DNA from: Streptomyces canus | GTDB taxonomy: Bacteria; Actinomycetota; Actinomycetes; Streptomycetales; Streptomycetaceae | Length of the DNA: 64,000 nt | Direction: 5' to 3' | NCBI RefSeq assembly: GCF_030815415.1 | Contig: NZ_JAUSWW010000001.1 | Location: 3,410,001-3,474,000 of the forward strand | Part shown: positions 54,969 to 63,508 of the stretch, piece by piece | Numbering within the stretch: position 1 is the first letter of the stretch | How the letters are laid out: every line of letters begins with the position of its first letter | The notes under the pieces: model-generated | What the model was told of the DNA's origin: nothing | The model's database searches: none | Seen by the model: only the letters and a program-made list of their open reading frames with translations | Program-made: the position numbers and the translations under genes

Positions 54969-57431
54969 ATGCACATCCCGGTCCCGAGACCCCGCAGCCT
55001 GGCCGGCCAGCTCTTCGCCATGCAGGCCGTGCTGATAGCGGTGCTCGTCGCCGGGTACGCGCTCTTCACCTACGTCAGTGACCGCAGCCAGGCCGAGGAC
55101 GCGGCCGGCCGGCAGGCGATGGGGGTGGCCCGCGCGGTCGCGGACGCCCCTTCCGTACGGGAGGCCATCGGTACGCCCGATCCCTCGGCGAAGCTCCAGC
55201 CGTACGCGCTGCGGGTGATGCACGACGCCGACGTCGACTTCGTCACGATCATGAATCCGAAGGGGATCCGCTGGACGCATCCCCGCGAGGAGGAGATCGG
55301 CAAGCACTTCCTCGGCAACATCACCCCCGCCCTGCGCGGCGACTCCTTCACCGAGACCTACACGGGCACGCTCGGCGCCTCGGTCCGCGCGGTCACCCCC
55401 ATCGAGGCGGACGGCAAGGTCGTGGGCCTGGTCAGCGCGGGTATCCGGGTCGAGGCGATCAGCGAGCGGGTGCAGGGCCAGCTGACGGCCCTGCTGGGCG
55501 TCGCCGCGGGCGCACTGGCGCTGGGCGCGGTGGGCACGTACGTCATCAACGCCCGCCTGCGCCGCCACACCCACAACATGAACGCGACCGAGCTCAGCCA
55601 TATGCACGACTACCACCAGGCCGCGCTGCACGCGGTGCGCGAGGGGTTGTTGATGCTGGACGGGCAGTACCGGGTGGCTCTGATCAACGACGGCGGCCGG
55701 GAGCTGCTCGGCGTGGCGGATGACGTGGTGGGCCGCTCGGTGGCCGAACTCGGCCTGCCCGCACCCCTGACGGGCGCGTTGCTGGCGTCGGAGCCACGGG
55801 TGGACGAGGTGCACCTGACGGCGGACCGGGTCCTGGTCATCAACACGTCACCGGTGTCCGGAGGAGACCGCCGGGGCACGGTCGTGACCCTGCGCGACGT
55901 GACCGAACTCCAGTCCCTGATGGGCGAGTTGAACTCCGAACGCGGCTTCACCCAGGCGCTGCGCTCGCAGGCGCACGAGGCGGCGAACCGTCTCCACACG
56001 GTCGTCTCGCTGATCGAACTCGACCGGGCCGCGGAGGCGGTGGACTTCGCCACGGCCGAACTGGAGCTCGCGCAGGCGCTCACCGACCAGGTGGTGGCGG
56101 CGGTGAGCGAACCGGTGCTGGCGGCCCTGCTGCTCGGGAAGACGGCACAGGCGAACGAGCGGGGCGTGGAGCTGGTGGTGTCGGAGGACAGCCGCCTGGA
56201 CGACGGCCTCCTGCCGGCCTCGCTCCCCGCACGCGACCTGGTGACGATCCTCGGCAATCTGATCGACAACGCGGTGGACGCGGCGCAGGGCAGCGTGGGC
56301 GCGCGGGTCACGGTGACGGCGTACACGGAGGCCGACGAACTGATCCTGCGCGTCTCCGACACCGGCGGGGGCGTGGACCCGGCGCACGCGGAGGCGGTGT
56401 TCCAGCGAGGCTTCTCGACAAAGCCGGCGGGCCCGGGCGGCCGAGGGCTCGGCCTGGCCCTCGTACGCCAGGCGGTCGGCCGCCACGAGGGAACACTGAC
56501 GGTGGCGGAGGCTGCCGGGGGCGGGGCAGAGTTCGAGGTTCGCGTGCCGCTGCGGGGCGGGGGCCCGGCCGAGGCCGGGGCGCGGGGGGCTGCTCGGGCC
56601 GGGGGCGACGGGGAAGGCGGGAGCGTCGAGGGCAAGGCGGAGACCCGGGGCGCCGCGGAGGCGGGGGGCGTCGGAGACGCGGCGGCGACCCGGGGCGAGG
56701 TGCGGGTCGGGGGCGGGGTGGAGGCCCGCAGCGTCGAGGGCACGGCGGAGACCCGGGGCGACGTGCGGGTCCGGGGCGAGGTGGAGACCTGGGGCGGGGT
56801 GCGCGCCCGGGGCGCGGTGGAGACCCGCAGCATCGAGGGCACAACGGAGACCCGGGACGACGAGCGCGCCCGGGGCGCGGTGGAGACCCGCAGCATCGAG
56901 GGCACAGCGGAGACCCGGGACGACGAGCGGGCCCGGGGCGGAGTGGAGACCCGCAGCATCGAGGGCACAACGGAGACCCGGGACGACGAGCGGGCCCGGG
57001 GCGGAGTGGAGACCCGCAGCATCGAGGGCACAGCGGAGACCCGGGACGACGAGCGGGCCCGGGGCGCGGTGGAGACCCGCAGCATCGAGGGCACAGCGGG
57101 GACCGGGAACGTCGGAGGCGAGACGGTCACCGGGAGCGGGGCGGGCGAGGCGGAGGCTCGGGGCGGAGGGCAGGCCGGGGGCGAAGCGGAGGTCGGGGGC
57201 GTGTCCTCGACGGGGAGCGGTGGGGAGGCCTCGCGGGGCGGCCGTGTGGGGGGCGGGCGTACGGTGGGCGCGGCGGTGTCCGACGATGCGTCGACGACAG
57301 GTGCCGTACCGGTGGGGATCGAGCCGCGGACCCCGGGGCCGGAGGGTGGCGAACCGGAGAGCTCCGAGCGTGGGGGCGCCGCGCCGGAGGGCGCAGGTTC
57401 GCGGGGTACCGCTTCTGGAGGCGACGCATGA
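54969..57431 (+). CDS. CitA/DcuS-type sensor histidine kinase with long repetitive C-terminal tail
   Basis: An 820-residue protein. Residues 1-530 are a standard dicarboxylate/citrate sensor kinase: TM1 (about 14-34), extracellular PAS-like sensor (35-175), TM2 (about 178-200), cytoplasmic PAS (about 215-315), DHp with phospho-acceptor H336 ([20 protein letters not shown]), and GHKL ATPase with N-box LIDNAVDAA (about 430) and G1 SDTGGGVD. After VRVPLRGGG about 290 residues of low-complexity Gly/Ala/Arg/Glu sequence follow, including 21-residue tandem units. Relatives normally end near residue 540. The tail's stop overlaps the response-regulator start (ATGA), so it appears to be translated. 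Likely controls dctA. Confidence 0.9.
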   Translation: MHIPVPRPRSLAGQLFAMQAVLIAVLVAGYALFTYVSDRSQAEDAAGRQAMGVARAVADAPSVREAIGTPDPSAKLQPYALRVMHDADVDFVTIMNPKGIRWTHPREEEIGKHFLGNITPALRGDSFTETYTGTLGASVRAVTPIEADGKVVGLVSAGIRVEAISERVQGQLTALLGVAAGALALGAVGTYVINARLRRHTHNMNATELSHMHDYHQAALHAVREGLLMLDGQYRVALINDGGRELLGVADDVVGRSVAELGLPAPLTGALLASEPRVDEVHLTADRVLVINTSPVSGGDRRGTVVTLRDVTELQSLMGELNSERGFTQALRSQAHEAANRLHTVVSLIELDRAAEAVDFATAELELAQALTDQVVAAVSEPVLAALLLGKTAQANERGVELVVSEDSRLDDGLLPASLPARDLVTILGNLIDNAVDAAQGSVGARVTVTAYTEADELILRVSDTGGGVDPAHAEAVFQRGFSTKPAGPGGRGLGLALVRQAVGRHEGTLTVAEAAGGGAEFEVRVPLRGGGPAEAGARGAARAGGDGEGGSVEGKAETRGAAEAGGVGDAAATRGEVRVGGGVEARSVEGTAETRGDVRVRGEVETWGGVRARGAVETRSIEGTTETRDDERARGAVETRSIEGTAETRDDERARGGVETRSIEGTTETRDDERARGGVETRSIEGTAETRDDERARGAVETRSIEGTAGTGNVGGETVTGSGAGEAEARGGGQAGGEAEVGGVSSTGSGGEASRGGRVGGGRTVGAAVSDDASTTGAVPVGIEPRTPGPEGGEPESSERGGAAPEGAGSRGTASGGDA
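56817..57100 (+). repeat. 63-bp tandem repeat in the kinase tail
   Basis: Four full units begin at 56817, 56880, 56943 and 57006, and a partial fifth at 57069. They are nearly identical and encode [23 protein letters not shown] in frame. More diverged units precede (about 56718-56816, with [14 protein letters not shown]). The unit length is a multiple of three, so copy-number change keeps the frame. Confidence 0.92.
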
Positions 57432-58117
57432 CGACCCAGCCACAGCCGATCCGTGTCCTGGTCGTGGAGGACGACCCGGTCGCCGCGGACGCGCACGTCA
57501 TGTACGTCAACCGGGTGCAGGGCTTCACGGCCGTCGGCAAGGCGCACACCGGCGCGGAGGCGCGGCGCCTGCTGGACCGTACGCCGGTGGACCTGCTCCT
57601 GCTGGACCTGCACCTCCCCGACGTGCACGGTCTGCAGTTCGCCCGCTCGCTCCGGGCCGCCGGACATCAGGCGGACGTGATCGCGGTGACGTCGGCGCGG
57701 GACCTGACGGTGGTACGGGAGGGTGTCTCCCTGGGTGTCGTCCAGTACGTTCTGAAGCCGTTCACCTTCGCCACGTTGCGGGACCGGCTGGTGCGCTACG
57801 CCGAGTTCCACGCGTCGGCGGGCGAGGCGAGCGGACAGGACGAGGTGGACCGGGCGCTGGCGACACTGCGGGCGCCTGGACCGGCGGCGCTGCCGAAGGG
57901 GCTGAGCTCCCCGACGCTGGAACGGGTCACCGTGGCGCTGCGGGACAGCGGGGAGGGACTGACGGCCACCGGACTCGCGGAGGTCGTGGGGATCTCACGG
58001 ATCACCGCCCGGCGGTATCTGGAGCATCTCGTGGACGCGGGGAGGGCGGCGCGGGCTCCGCAGTACGGGACGGTGGGACGGCCGGAGTTGCAGTACCGGT
58101 GGGTCAAGGGGCCGTAG
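57428..58117 (+). CDS. CitB/DcuR-type response regulator
   Basis: A 229-residue regulator. The receiver domain (about 9-125) has the acidic pair VVEDDP, phospho-acceptor Asp in LLLLDLHLPD, Ser/Thr in AVTSARD and Lys in VLKPF. The C-terminal part (about 160-225) has an HTH of the type found in CitB/DpiA relatives (LTATGLAEVVGISRITARRYLEHL). ATG overlaps the kinase stop by 4 nt. It is the cognate partner of the tailed kinase and probably activates dctA. Its end overlaps the convergent membrane-protein gene by 14 nt. Confidence 0.94.
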   Translation: MTTQPQPIRVLVVEDDPVAADAHVMYVNRVQGFTAVGKAHTGAEARRLLDRTPVDLLLLDLHLPDVHGLQFARSLRAAGHQADVIAVTSARDLTVVREGVSLGVVQYVLKPFTFATLRDRLVRYAEFHASAGEASGQDEVDRALATLRAPGPAALPKGLSSPTLERVTVALRDSGEGLTATGLAEVVGISRITARRYLEHLVDAGRAARAPQYGTVGRPELQYRWVKGP

Positions 58118-58652
58118 GACCGAACGGCCTTGTATATACGACGACTTGGGACGCGAGCCCGATCACGGTCAGCGCCTCGACGAGCGACAGGACGAGAAGT
58201 CCGGCGCCGTTCTCTCCCGCCGCCCAGTAGACGGTGAGCCCGGCGAGGGGTACGACGCAGAAGGCCAGGAGGTCGATCCCGCACTGGATGACTTTGCGCT
58301 GACGCCGGCGGGCGTCGGAGCGGTGGACGGTCTCCCAGGTGAACGCGTGCTCGGACCGGGCGAGTTGGGCGAGCTTCGGTCCCACGTCATGGCGTATGTG
58401 CCGGCCGATCGCGGAGATCTTCTCGTCGTTGACGAGGTACGTCCACCCGAGCACCACGCACACGGGCGGGAGCGCGAGCAGCATGTCGGGGCGTTTCGCC
58501 TGGGCGGTGGCGGCGATGACCGCGGCGACGACGGTGAGGGTGACGTAGAGGAGGTTGTCGCGGAAGCCGATGCGGGTCTTCTGTTCGTCCTTGAGGGTCT
58601 GGTACTCGGCGAGGAGCAGTTGCCCGACGGTGACGTCGTGCTGGTCCGGCAT
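58104..58652 (-). CDS. uncharacterised membrane protein
   Basis: A 182-residue protein with four hydrophobic segments arranged as two pairs (about 33-48 and 56-75; 125-145 and 152-172), separated by a basic cytoplasmic loop (SDARRRQRK). The N-terminus (HDVTVGQLLLAEYQTLKDEQKTRIGFRDNLLY) is recognisable from small Streptomyces integral membrane proteins of unknown role that occur alone. GGGGAG precedes the ATG at 58652. No neighbour indicates a function; it is convergent with the response regulator gene. Confidence 0.78.
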   Translation of the reverse strand: MPDQHDVTVGQLLLAEYQTLKDEQKTRIGFRDNLLYVTLTVVAAVIAATAQAKRPDMLLALPPVCVVLGWTYLVNDEKISAIGRHIRHDVGPKLAQLARSEHAFTWETVHRSDARRRQRKVIQCGIDLLAFCVVPLAGLTVYWAAGENGAGLLVLSLVEALTVIGLASQVVVYTRPFGPTAP

Positions 58653-58806
58653 CAGCTCTCCCCTGGTCCCGACGGCGTCCCCGCGCAGGTCACTTGGCCG
58701 TACTTTAAGGGAGGGACTCGACCCCCTGTGATCGGGCCGACGGGGACAAGTCCCGGGTGGACAGGGAGGAATGGCAGACTCGGGCACCCAATCCGGCGCA
58801 GACTCA

Positions 58807-58836
58807 TTGACCTGACTAGACCACTCCCCCTACGTT
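58807..58836 (+). promoter_or_regulatory. promoter of the sugar transporter operon with DasR-like operator
   Basis: TTGACC (58807-58812), an 18-bp spacer and TACGTT (58831-58836) make a good sigma-70-type promoter. ACCTGACTAGACCACT (58810-58825) overlaps it and matches a DasR site of the ACTGGTCTAGACCA(C/G)T type, as I remember the consensus, at 13 of 16 positions, with an intact CTAGACCACT right half. It ends 57 bp before the ATG. Confidence 0.6.
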
Positions 58837-58882
58837 CACCGGGCAGCCACCAGGCCACCCCCACGTGAGCCCGTAGGAGGTC

Positions 58883-60265
58883 ATGCCCGTGCGCCCCACC
58901 GCCGTTCGCACCGCGCTCCCCGCACTCCTCGCCGCCGTCCTCACCGCCACCGCCCTCACCGCGTGCAGCTCCGGTTCCGGAAGCGACCCGGACACCCTGA
59001 AGGTCTCCTTCAAGCAGTCCACGGACAACTCCATCAAGGTGATGGACGAGTTCCTGGCCGGCATCAAGAAGCAGTTCGAGAAGGAGAACCCCGGCAAGAA
59101 GGTCGAGCTCGTCCCCATCAAGGCCCCGGACTCGGAGTACTACACCAAGGTCCAGCAGATGCTCCGCTCCCCCAAGACCGCCCCGGACCTGGTCTACGAG
59201 GACACGTTCCTCATCAACTCCGACATCACCAGCGGGTACTTGAAGCCCCTGGACGCCTACCTCGCCAAGTGGCCGGACTGGAGCCAGTTCATCGACACGG
59301 CGAAGACGGCGGCCAAGGCCGAGGACGGGAAGACGTACGGCGTCCCGGACGGCACGGACACCCGGGGACTGTGGTTCGACAAGGGCATCTTCGCCAAGGC
59401 CGGTCTTTCCGCCGACTGGCAGCCGAAGACCTGGGACGAGGTCCTCGACGCCGCCCGCACGATCAAGAAGAAGGTCCCCGACGTCACCCCCCTCAACGTC
59501 TACACCGGCAAACCCGCAGGTGAGGCCGCGACGATGCAGGGCTTCGAGATGCTGCTCTACGGCACGGGCGACGGCACCGCGGACCCCCTCTACGACACCG
59601 CCACCAAGAAGTGGGTCGCCGGTGGCCAGGGCTTCAAGGACGCCCTCTCCTTCGTCGAGACGGTCTACAAGGAGAAGCTCGGCCCGGACGTCGAGACCGC
59701 CCTGGACCCCAACATCCAGACCATCATCCGCGGCGACCTCCTCCCCAAGGGCAAGCTCGGCATCGACCTGGACGGCTCCTGGCTCCCGCAGGACTGGCTG
59801 GAGGGCAGCGGGCACGAATGGCCCGAGTGGTCACAGAAGTTGGGCCTCGCGTACATGCCCACACAGCACGGCCAGGACCCCGGCAAGGTGAGCATGTCCG
59901 GCGGCTGGACCTGGGCGATCCCGTCGAAGGCGGCCAACCCCGACCTGGCCTTCGACTTCATCAAGACGATGCAGACGAAGGCGAACGCCCAGAAGTGGTA
60001 CATCGCCAACTCCGGCATCGCGGTCCGCAAGGACGTCGCCGAGGACCCCGCGTACGCCGACGCCCAGCCCGGCATCACGTTCTTCACCGACCTGGTGGCG
60101 AGCACGCACTACCGGCCCGCCTACCCGGCGTATCCGAAGGTCTCCACCGCGATCCAGGAGGCGATGGAGGGTGTGACGACGGGCGACATGTCGGTGGAGG
60201 AAGCGGCGAGGGCCTACGACGAGGAGCTGAAAACGGCGGCCGACGGCAAAGTGATCGAGAAGTGA
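58883..60265 (+). CDS. sugar ABC transporter substrate-binding lipoprotein
   Basis: A 460-residue extracellular solute-binding protein of family 1. The lipoprotein signal peptide ends TAC near residue 28, followed by a Ser/Gly linker. The two-lobed binding domain shows usual features such as GKTYGVPDGTDTRGLWFDKGIFAKAG and a C-terminal region with WYIANSGIAVRKD. It delivers a sugar, probably an oligosaccharide, to the two permeases encoded downstream. AGGAGG precedes the ATG. No ATPase gene follows; in Streptomyces the shared ATPase MsiK serves several such importers (established). A DasR-like site in the promoter suggests an aminosugar or chito-oligosaccharide substrate. Confidence 0.93.
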   Translation: MPVRPTAVRTALPALLAAVLTATALTACSSGSGSDPDTLKVSFKQSTDNSIKVMDEFLAGIKKQFEKENPGKKVELVPIKAPDSEYYTKVQQMLRSPKTAPDLVYEDTFLINSDITSGYLKPLDAYLAKWPDWSQFIDTAKTAAKAEDGKTYGVPDGTDTRGLWFDKGIFAKAGLSADWQPKTWDEVLDAARTIKKKVPDVTPLNVYTGKPAGEAATMQGFEMLLYGTGDGTADPLYDTATKKWVAGGQGFKDALSFVETVYKEKLGPDVETALDPNIQTIIRGDLLPKGKLGIDLDGSWLPQDWLEGSGHEWPEWSQKLGLAYMPTQHGQDPGKVSMSGGWTWAIPSKAANPDLAFDFIKTMQTKANAQKWYIANSGIAVRKDVAEDPAYADAQPGITFFTDLVASTHYRPAYPAYPKVSTAIQEAMEGVTTGDMSVEEAARAYDEELKTAADGKVIEK

Positions 60266-60275
60266 GTCCTCTCCC

Positions 60276-61136
60276 ATGAGACTCACGAGGACCGCCCGCG
60301 CGCTCCCCCTCGCCCCCTCCGTGATCCTCCTGCTCCTCTTCCTGGCCGGCCCCATCGCCTACTGCGCCTACATCGCCTTCACCGACCTCCAACTCACCGG
60401 CCAGGCACAGGAGTCGTTCATCGGCTTCGAGAACTTCCGTACGGCCTTCGGGGACGAGGCGTTCCTCAACGCGGTGTGGCTGACGTTGGTCTTCACGGTC
60501 GTGTCGGCGCTGATCGGCCAGAACACCCTGGGCCTGGCGCTGGCCGCCCTGATGCGGCGCGCGTCGAAGCCGGTGCGCACGGTCGTCGGCGCGGTGGTCA
60601 TCGCGGCGTGGGTGCTCCCGGAGGTGGTCGCCGGCTTCCTCCTCTACGCCTTCTTCCGCCGCGAGGGCACCCTGAACGCCGTCCTGGACCGGCTCCATCT
60701 CCCCACCCAGAACTGGCTGTTCACCCTGCCGATCCTCGCGGTGTCGTTCGCGAACGTGTGGCGGGGCACGGCGTTCTCCATGCTGGTCTACTCGGCGGCG
60801 CTGAACGAGATCCCCAAGGAGATCACCGAGGCGGCGGAGGTCGACGGCGCGGGCGGCTGGCGCCGCATGTGGCACATCACCCTCCCGATGATCCGCCGCT
60901 CCATCGGCACGAATCTCATGCTCATCACCCTCCAGACCCTGTCCGTGTTCGGCCTGATCTGGGTGATGACGAGGGGCGGCCCGGGCGGCAGGAGCCAGAC
61001 GCTGCCGTTGTTCATGTACGAGGAGGCGTTCCAGAAGAGCATGATCGGCTACGGCACGGCGGTGGCGCTGCTGCTTCTGGTGGTGGGCTCGCTGTTCTCG
61101 GCGGTGTACGTGCGGCTGCTCCGGACGGAGGTCTGA
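60276..61136 (+). CDS. sugar ABC transporter permease (MalF-like)
   Basis: A 286-residue inner-membrane permease with six helices. The coupling EAA loop reads EITEAAEVDGAGGWRRMWHITLPMI, the site that contacts the ATPase. It starts 10 nt after the binding protein gene and precedes the second permease gene by 5 nt, so the three form one operon. It lacks the long second periplasmic loop of E. coli MalF, as usual for the CUT1 permeases of actinomycetes. Confidence 0.94.
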   Translation: MRLTRTARALPLAPSVILLLLFLAGPIAYCAYIAFTDLQLTGQAQESFIGFENFRTAFGDEAFLNAVWLTLVFTVVSALIGQNTLGLALAALMRRASKPVRTVVGAVVIAAWVLPEVVAGFLLYAFFRREGTLNAVLDRLHLPTQNWLFTLPILAVSFANVWRGTAFSMLVYSAALNEIPKEITEAAEVDGAGGWRRMWHITLPMIRRSIGTNLMLITLQTLSVFGLIWVMTRGGPGGRSQTLPLFMYEEAFQKSMIGYGTAVALLLLVVGSLFSAVYVRLLRTEV

Positions 61137-61141
61137 CACCG

Positions 61142-62005
61142 ATGGCATCCAGGGCATCCAGTGCCTCCAGTGCCTCCATGGCATCCCGCAGAACCACCCA
61201 CCGCCTGGCCGCCGACGCGGGCCTCCTGGTGGTGGCCGCCGCGTTCATGCTCCCGCTGGCGTGGGTGCTCCTGTCCTCGGTGGACCCGGACGCGAACCTC
61301 CGCGTGAAGCTCCCCGACGGTGTGACCCTGTCCCACTTCGACGCGGTCCTGACCCCGGAGATCACGTTCACACCGCTGCTGAACAGTCTGCTGCTGTGCG
61401 GGGGCGGCACGCTGCTGACGGTGGTGTGCGCGGCCCTGGCGGCTTACCCCCTGTCCCGCTTCCGCTCCCGCCTGAACCGCCCCTTCCTTCTGACGATCCT
61501 CTTCGCGACGAGCCTCCCGATCACCGCGATCATGGTCCCGGTGTACGCGCTGTTCGTCCAGGTGAACCTGATCGACACCCTCCAGGGCACGATCTTCTTC
61601 TTCGCGGCGTCTCAACTGCCGTTCGCGATATGGCTGATGAAGAACTTCATGGACGGCGTACCGAAGGAACTGGAGGAGGCGGCCTGGACGGACGGCGCGT
61701 CGCCCTTCCAGTCCCTGCTCCGGATCGTCCTCCCCCTGATGGGCCCGGGTGTGGCGGTGGTGACGGTCTTCTCGTTCGTCATGATGTGGGGCAACTTCTT
61801 CGTCCCGTTCATGCTGCTGCTCACACCGGATCAGATGCCGGCGGCGGTGAGCATCAACGAGTTCTTCGGAAACCGGGGGATGGTGGCATATGGGCAGTTG
61901 GCGGCGTTCTCGGTGATCTACTCGACGCCGGTGATCCTGCTTTATGTGCTGGTGGCGCGGCGGTTGGGCGGAGGGTTCGCGTTGGGCGGGGCGGTCAAAG
62001 GGTGA
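61142..62005 (+). CDS. sugar ABC transporter permease (MalG-like)
   Basis: A 287-residue second permease with six helices. The EAA loop is ELEEAAWTDGASPFQSLLRIVLPLM, and the C-terminus is short and basic-poor like MalG. Residues 1-12 (MASRASSASSAS) come from five 9-bp near-repeats (61144-61190), and a second ATG at 61178 (MASRRTTHRL) may be the true start. It completes the CUT1 importer with the preceding permease and binding protein; an external ATPase is needed. The short gap after it (62006-62106) shows no gene. Confidence 0.93.
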   Translation: MASRASSASSASMASRRTTHRLAADAGLLVVAAAFMLPLAWVLLSSVDPDANLRVKLPDGVTLSHFDAVLTPEITFTPLLNSLLLCGGGTLLTVVCAALAAYPLSRFRSRLNRPFLLTILFATSLPITAIMVPVYALFVQVNLIDTLQGTIFFFAASQLPFAIWLMKNFMDGVPKELEEAAWTDGASPFQSLLRIVLPLMGPGVAVVTVFSFVMMWGNFFVPFMLLLTPDQMPAAVSINEFFGNRGMVAYGQLAAFSVIYSTPVILLYVLVARRLGGGFALGGAVKG

Positions 62006-62106
62006 GGGTTTCGGCTGGGGCGCGGGCCTCGATCGCCTCATGCATGCGGCCCGCCTCGATCAGGACGATGAGGGGCCCCCTGAACTCCCCGTCCCGCCGA
62101 CCTCCC

Positions 62107-62571
62107 CTACCCCTCTTCAGGCAACACCCCGGGACGGAACGGCTCCACCCCCACAACCCTCCGCACCCGCACCGGCTCGATCAACAACATCACCCGCCGC
62201 TCCCCGGGCAGCAACCACGGATACCGCTCCTCCCCGATGTACTTCCGAGTGAGCCGGTCCATGGACCGCTCCGCCTCCTCCCCCTCGACGAAACGCACGA
62301 CCCGCCCCCGGATCTCCACCCGGTCGTAGGGGTTCTCGGGGTCATGGTGCGACAGCGAAACGTTCGGATTGCGCCGAAGATTCTCCTCCTTCACGCGCCC
62401 GATCGCCGTGTTGACCATGACGTACTCCCCTTCGAGATCCGCCCACATGGGCGAGACCTGCGGAGACCCGTCCGCCCCCACCGTCGCGAGGTGCCAGAAG
62501 TTCGGCGCCAGCAAGCGCTCGCGAATATGCCCCTCTACCTTGCCATTCACCTCGTACACGAAGATCCACAC
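62107..62571 (-). CDS. PPOX-class F420-dependent oxidoreductase
   Basis: A 154-residue split-barrel flavin/F420-binding protein: NFWHLATVGADGSPQVSPMWADLEGEYVMVNT is the typical opening, followed by NPNVSLSHHDPENPYDRVEIRGRVV. Actinobacterial members mostly use cofactor F420 to reduce small organic compounds; heme oxygenase-like and biliverdin reductase activities also occur in the fold. GTG at 62571 is taken; in-frame GTG codons at 62559 and 62550 would give an N-terminus closer to many relatives. Single gene; no clear partner. Confidence 0.87.
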   Translation of the reverse strand: MWIFVYEVNGKVEGHIRERLLAPNFWHLATVGADGSPQVSPMWADLEGEYVMVNTAIGRVKEENLRRNPNVSLSHHDPENPYDRVEIRGRVVRFVEGEEAERSMDRLTRKYIGEERYPWLLPGERRVMLLIEPVRVRRVVGVEPFRPGVLPEEG

Positions 62572-62747
62572 GCCTTTCCGGAATCCCGATCACGCCACTG
62601 CTCGCCATCCTCGCCACCACCCCCGCCCACCCGACAGGCGATCTTCAGCCACCCCCGACCGGGGCCTGAACCGTACGTTCCTACAATCCGTGATCCTGGC
62701 CGAACAGACCGTAGTAACCGGAGCCCAACGCCCCTACGTTGTGCCCC

Positions 62748-63461
62748 GTGCGCCGACCCCCAGCCCTTCCGAACCAGCCAGGCCCTCCCTTCAACGCCCC
62801 CGCCGCCCGTCGCCTCCGTGCCGCCCTGAACATGGGCCCCGAACATGTCGCCTACGGCATGCGGGCCTCCTACGGGCTGCCCTACGTCACCCCGGACCTC
62901 GTCATCGCGTGGGAACGGGGCACGACAAACCCCACCAGCCCCGAACTCACCGCTCTCGCGGGCGTGTTGTGGTGTTCGGCCGGCGAACTCATCGGCAGGC
63001 CGCGCACCCTGCGCGAGCACCGGATCAGACGCGGCCTGGCCCCCGAGGACGTCGCCCATGCCCTGGGGTTCGAACTCCTCGCCTATCTGAGCATGGAGGA
63101 GAACAACGACTGGCGGGGCAACGACCGCCAGTCCGCCGTCCTCGCCGAGGTGCTGGACCTGACTCTGCCGGACTTCGTCACCGTCACGGGCCGCGAGCCA
63201 CGGCTGACCGAGCATCTCCGCAGCGCCGTCACCACGCGCTGGCAGGCGTACGTCCGTCCCGTGAGCAAGATCGTGCCCCTGGACCGGCGGCTCCTGGAGG
63301 ACGTCCTCCAGGAGCTGCACCAGGAGTACCAGCGGCAGATGGTCGCCACGCTGAGCTGGGGAGAAGGCAGCGCGGCAGGCGATTCGAGCCACTCGGGCCG
63401 AGACTTCCTCGACCGGATCGTCGACACCTTCTGGACGAACGTCCAGAAGGTCACGGGATAG
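62748..63461 (+). CDS. helix-turn-helix domain protein
   Basis: A 237-residue protein. Residues 20-90 contain what looks like a divergent Xre-type helix-turn-helix (RLRAALNMGPEHVAYGMRASYG, then LVIAWERGTTNPTSPELTALAGVL), and a second, similar segment follows (LREHRIRRGLAPEDVAHALGF). The C-terminal half is helical and unassigned. GTG at 62748 lies 7 nt after TACGTT (62735-62740), a likely -10, so the mRNA is probably leaderless. Conserved in Streptomyces as far as I recall, without known function. No operon partner. Confidence 0.78.
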   Translation: MRRPPALPNQPGPPFNAPAARRLRAALNMGPEHVAYGMRASYGLPYVTPDLVIAWERGTTNPTSPELTALAGVLWCSAGELIGRPRTLREHRIRRGLAPEDVAHALGFELLAYLSMEENNDWRGNDRQSAVLAEVLDLTLPDFVTVTGREPRLTEHLRSAVTTRWQAYVRPVSKIVPLDRRLLEDVLQELHQEYQRQMVATLSWGEGSAAGDSSHSGRDFLDRIVDTFWTNVQKVTG

Positions 63462-63508
63462 CGGGCCCGGCGAACACGGGCTCGGCGCGCGGGGTGGGTG
63501 AACGCGGG

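Noticed and set aside
56817..57100. The 63-bp repeats as a CRISPR array
   Set aside because: Units are contiguous with no unique spacers, are in frame with a coding sequence, and no cas genes are present.
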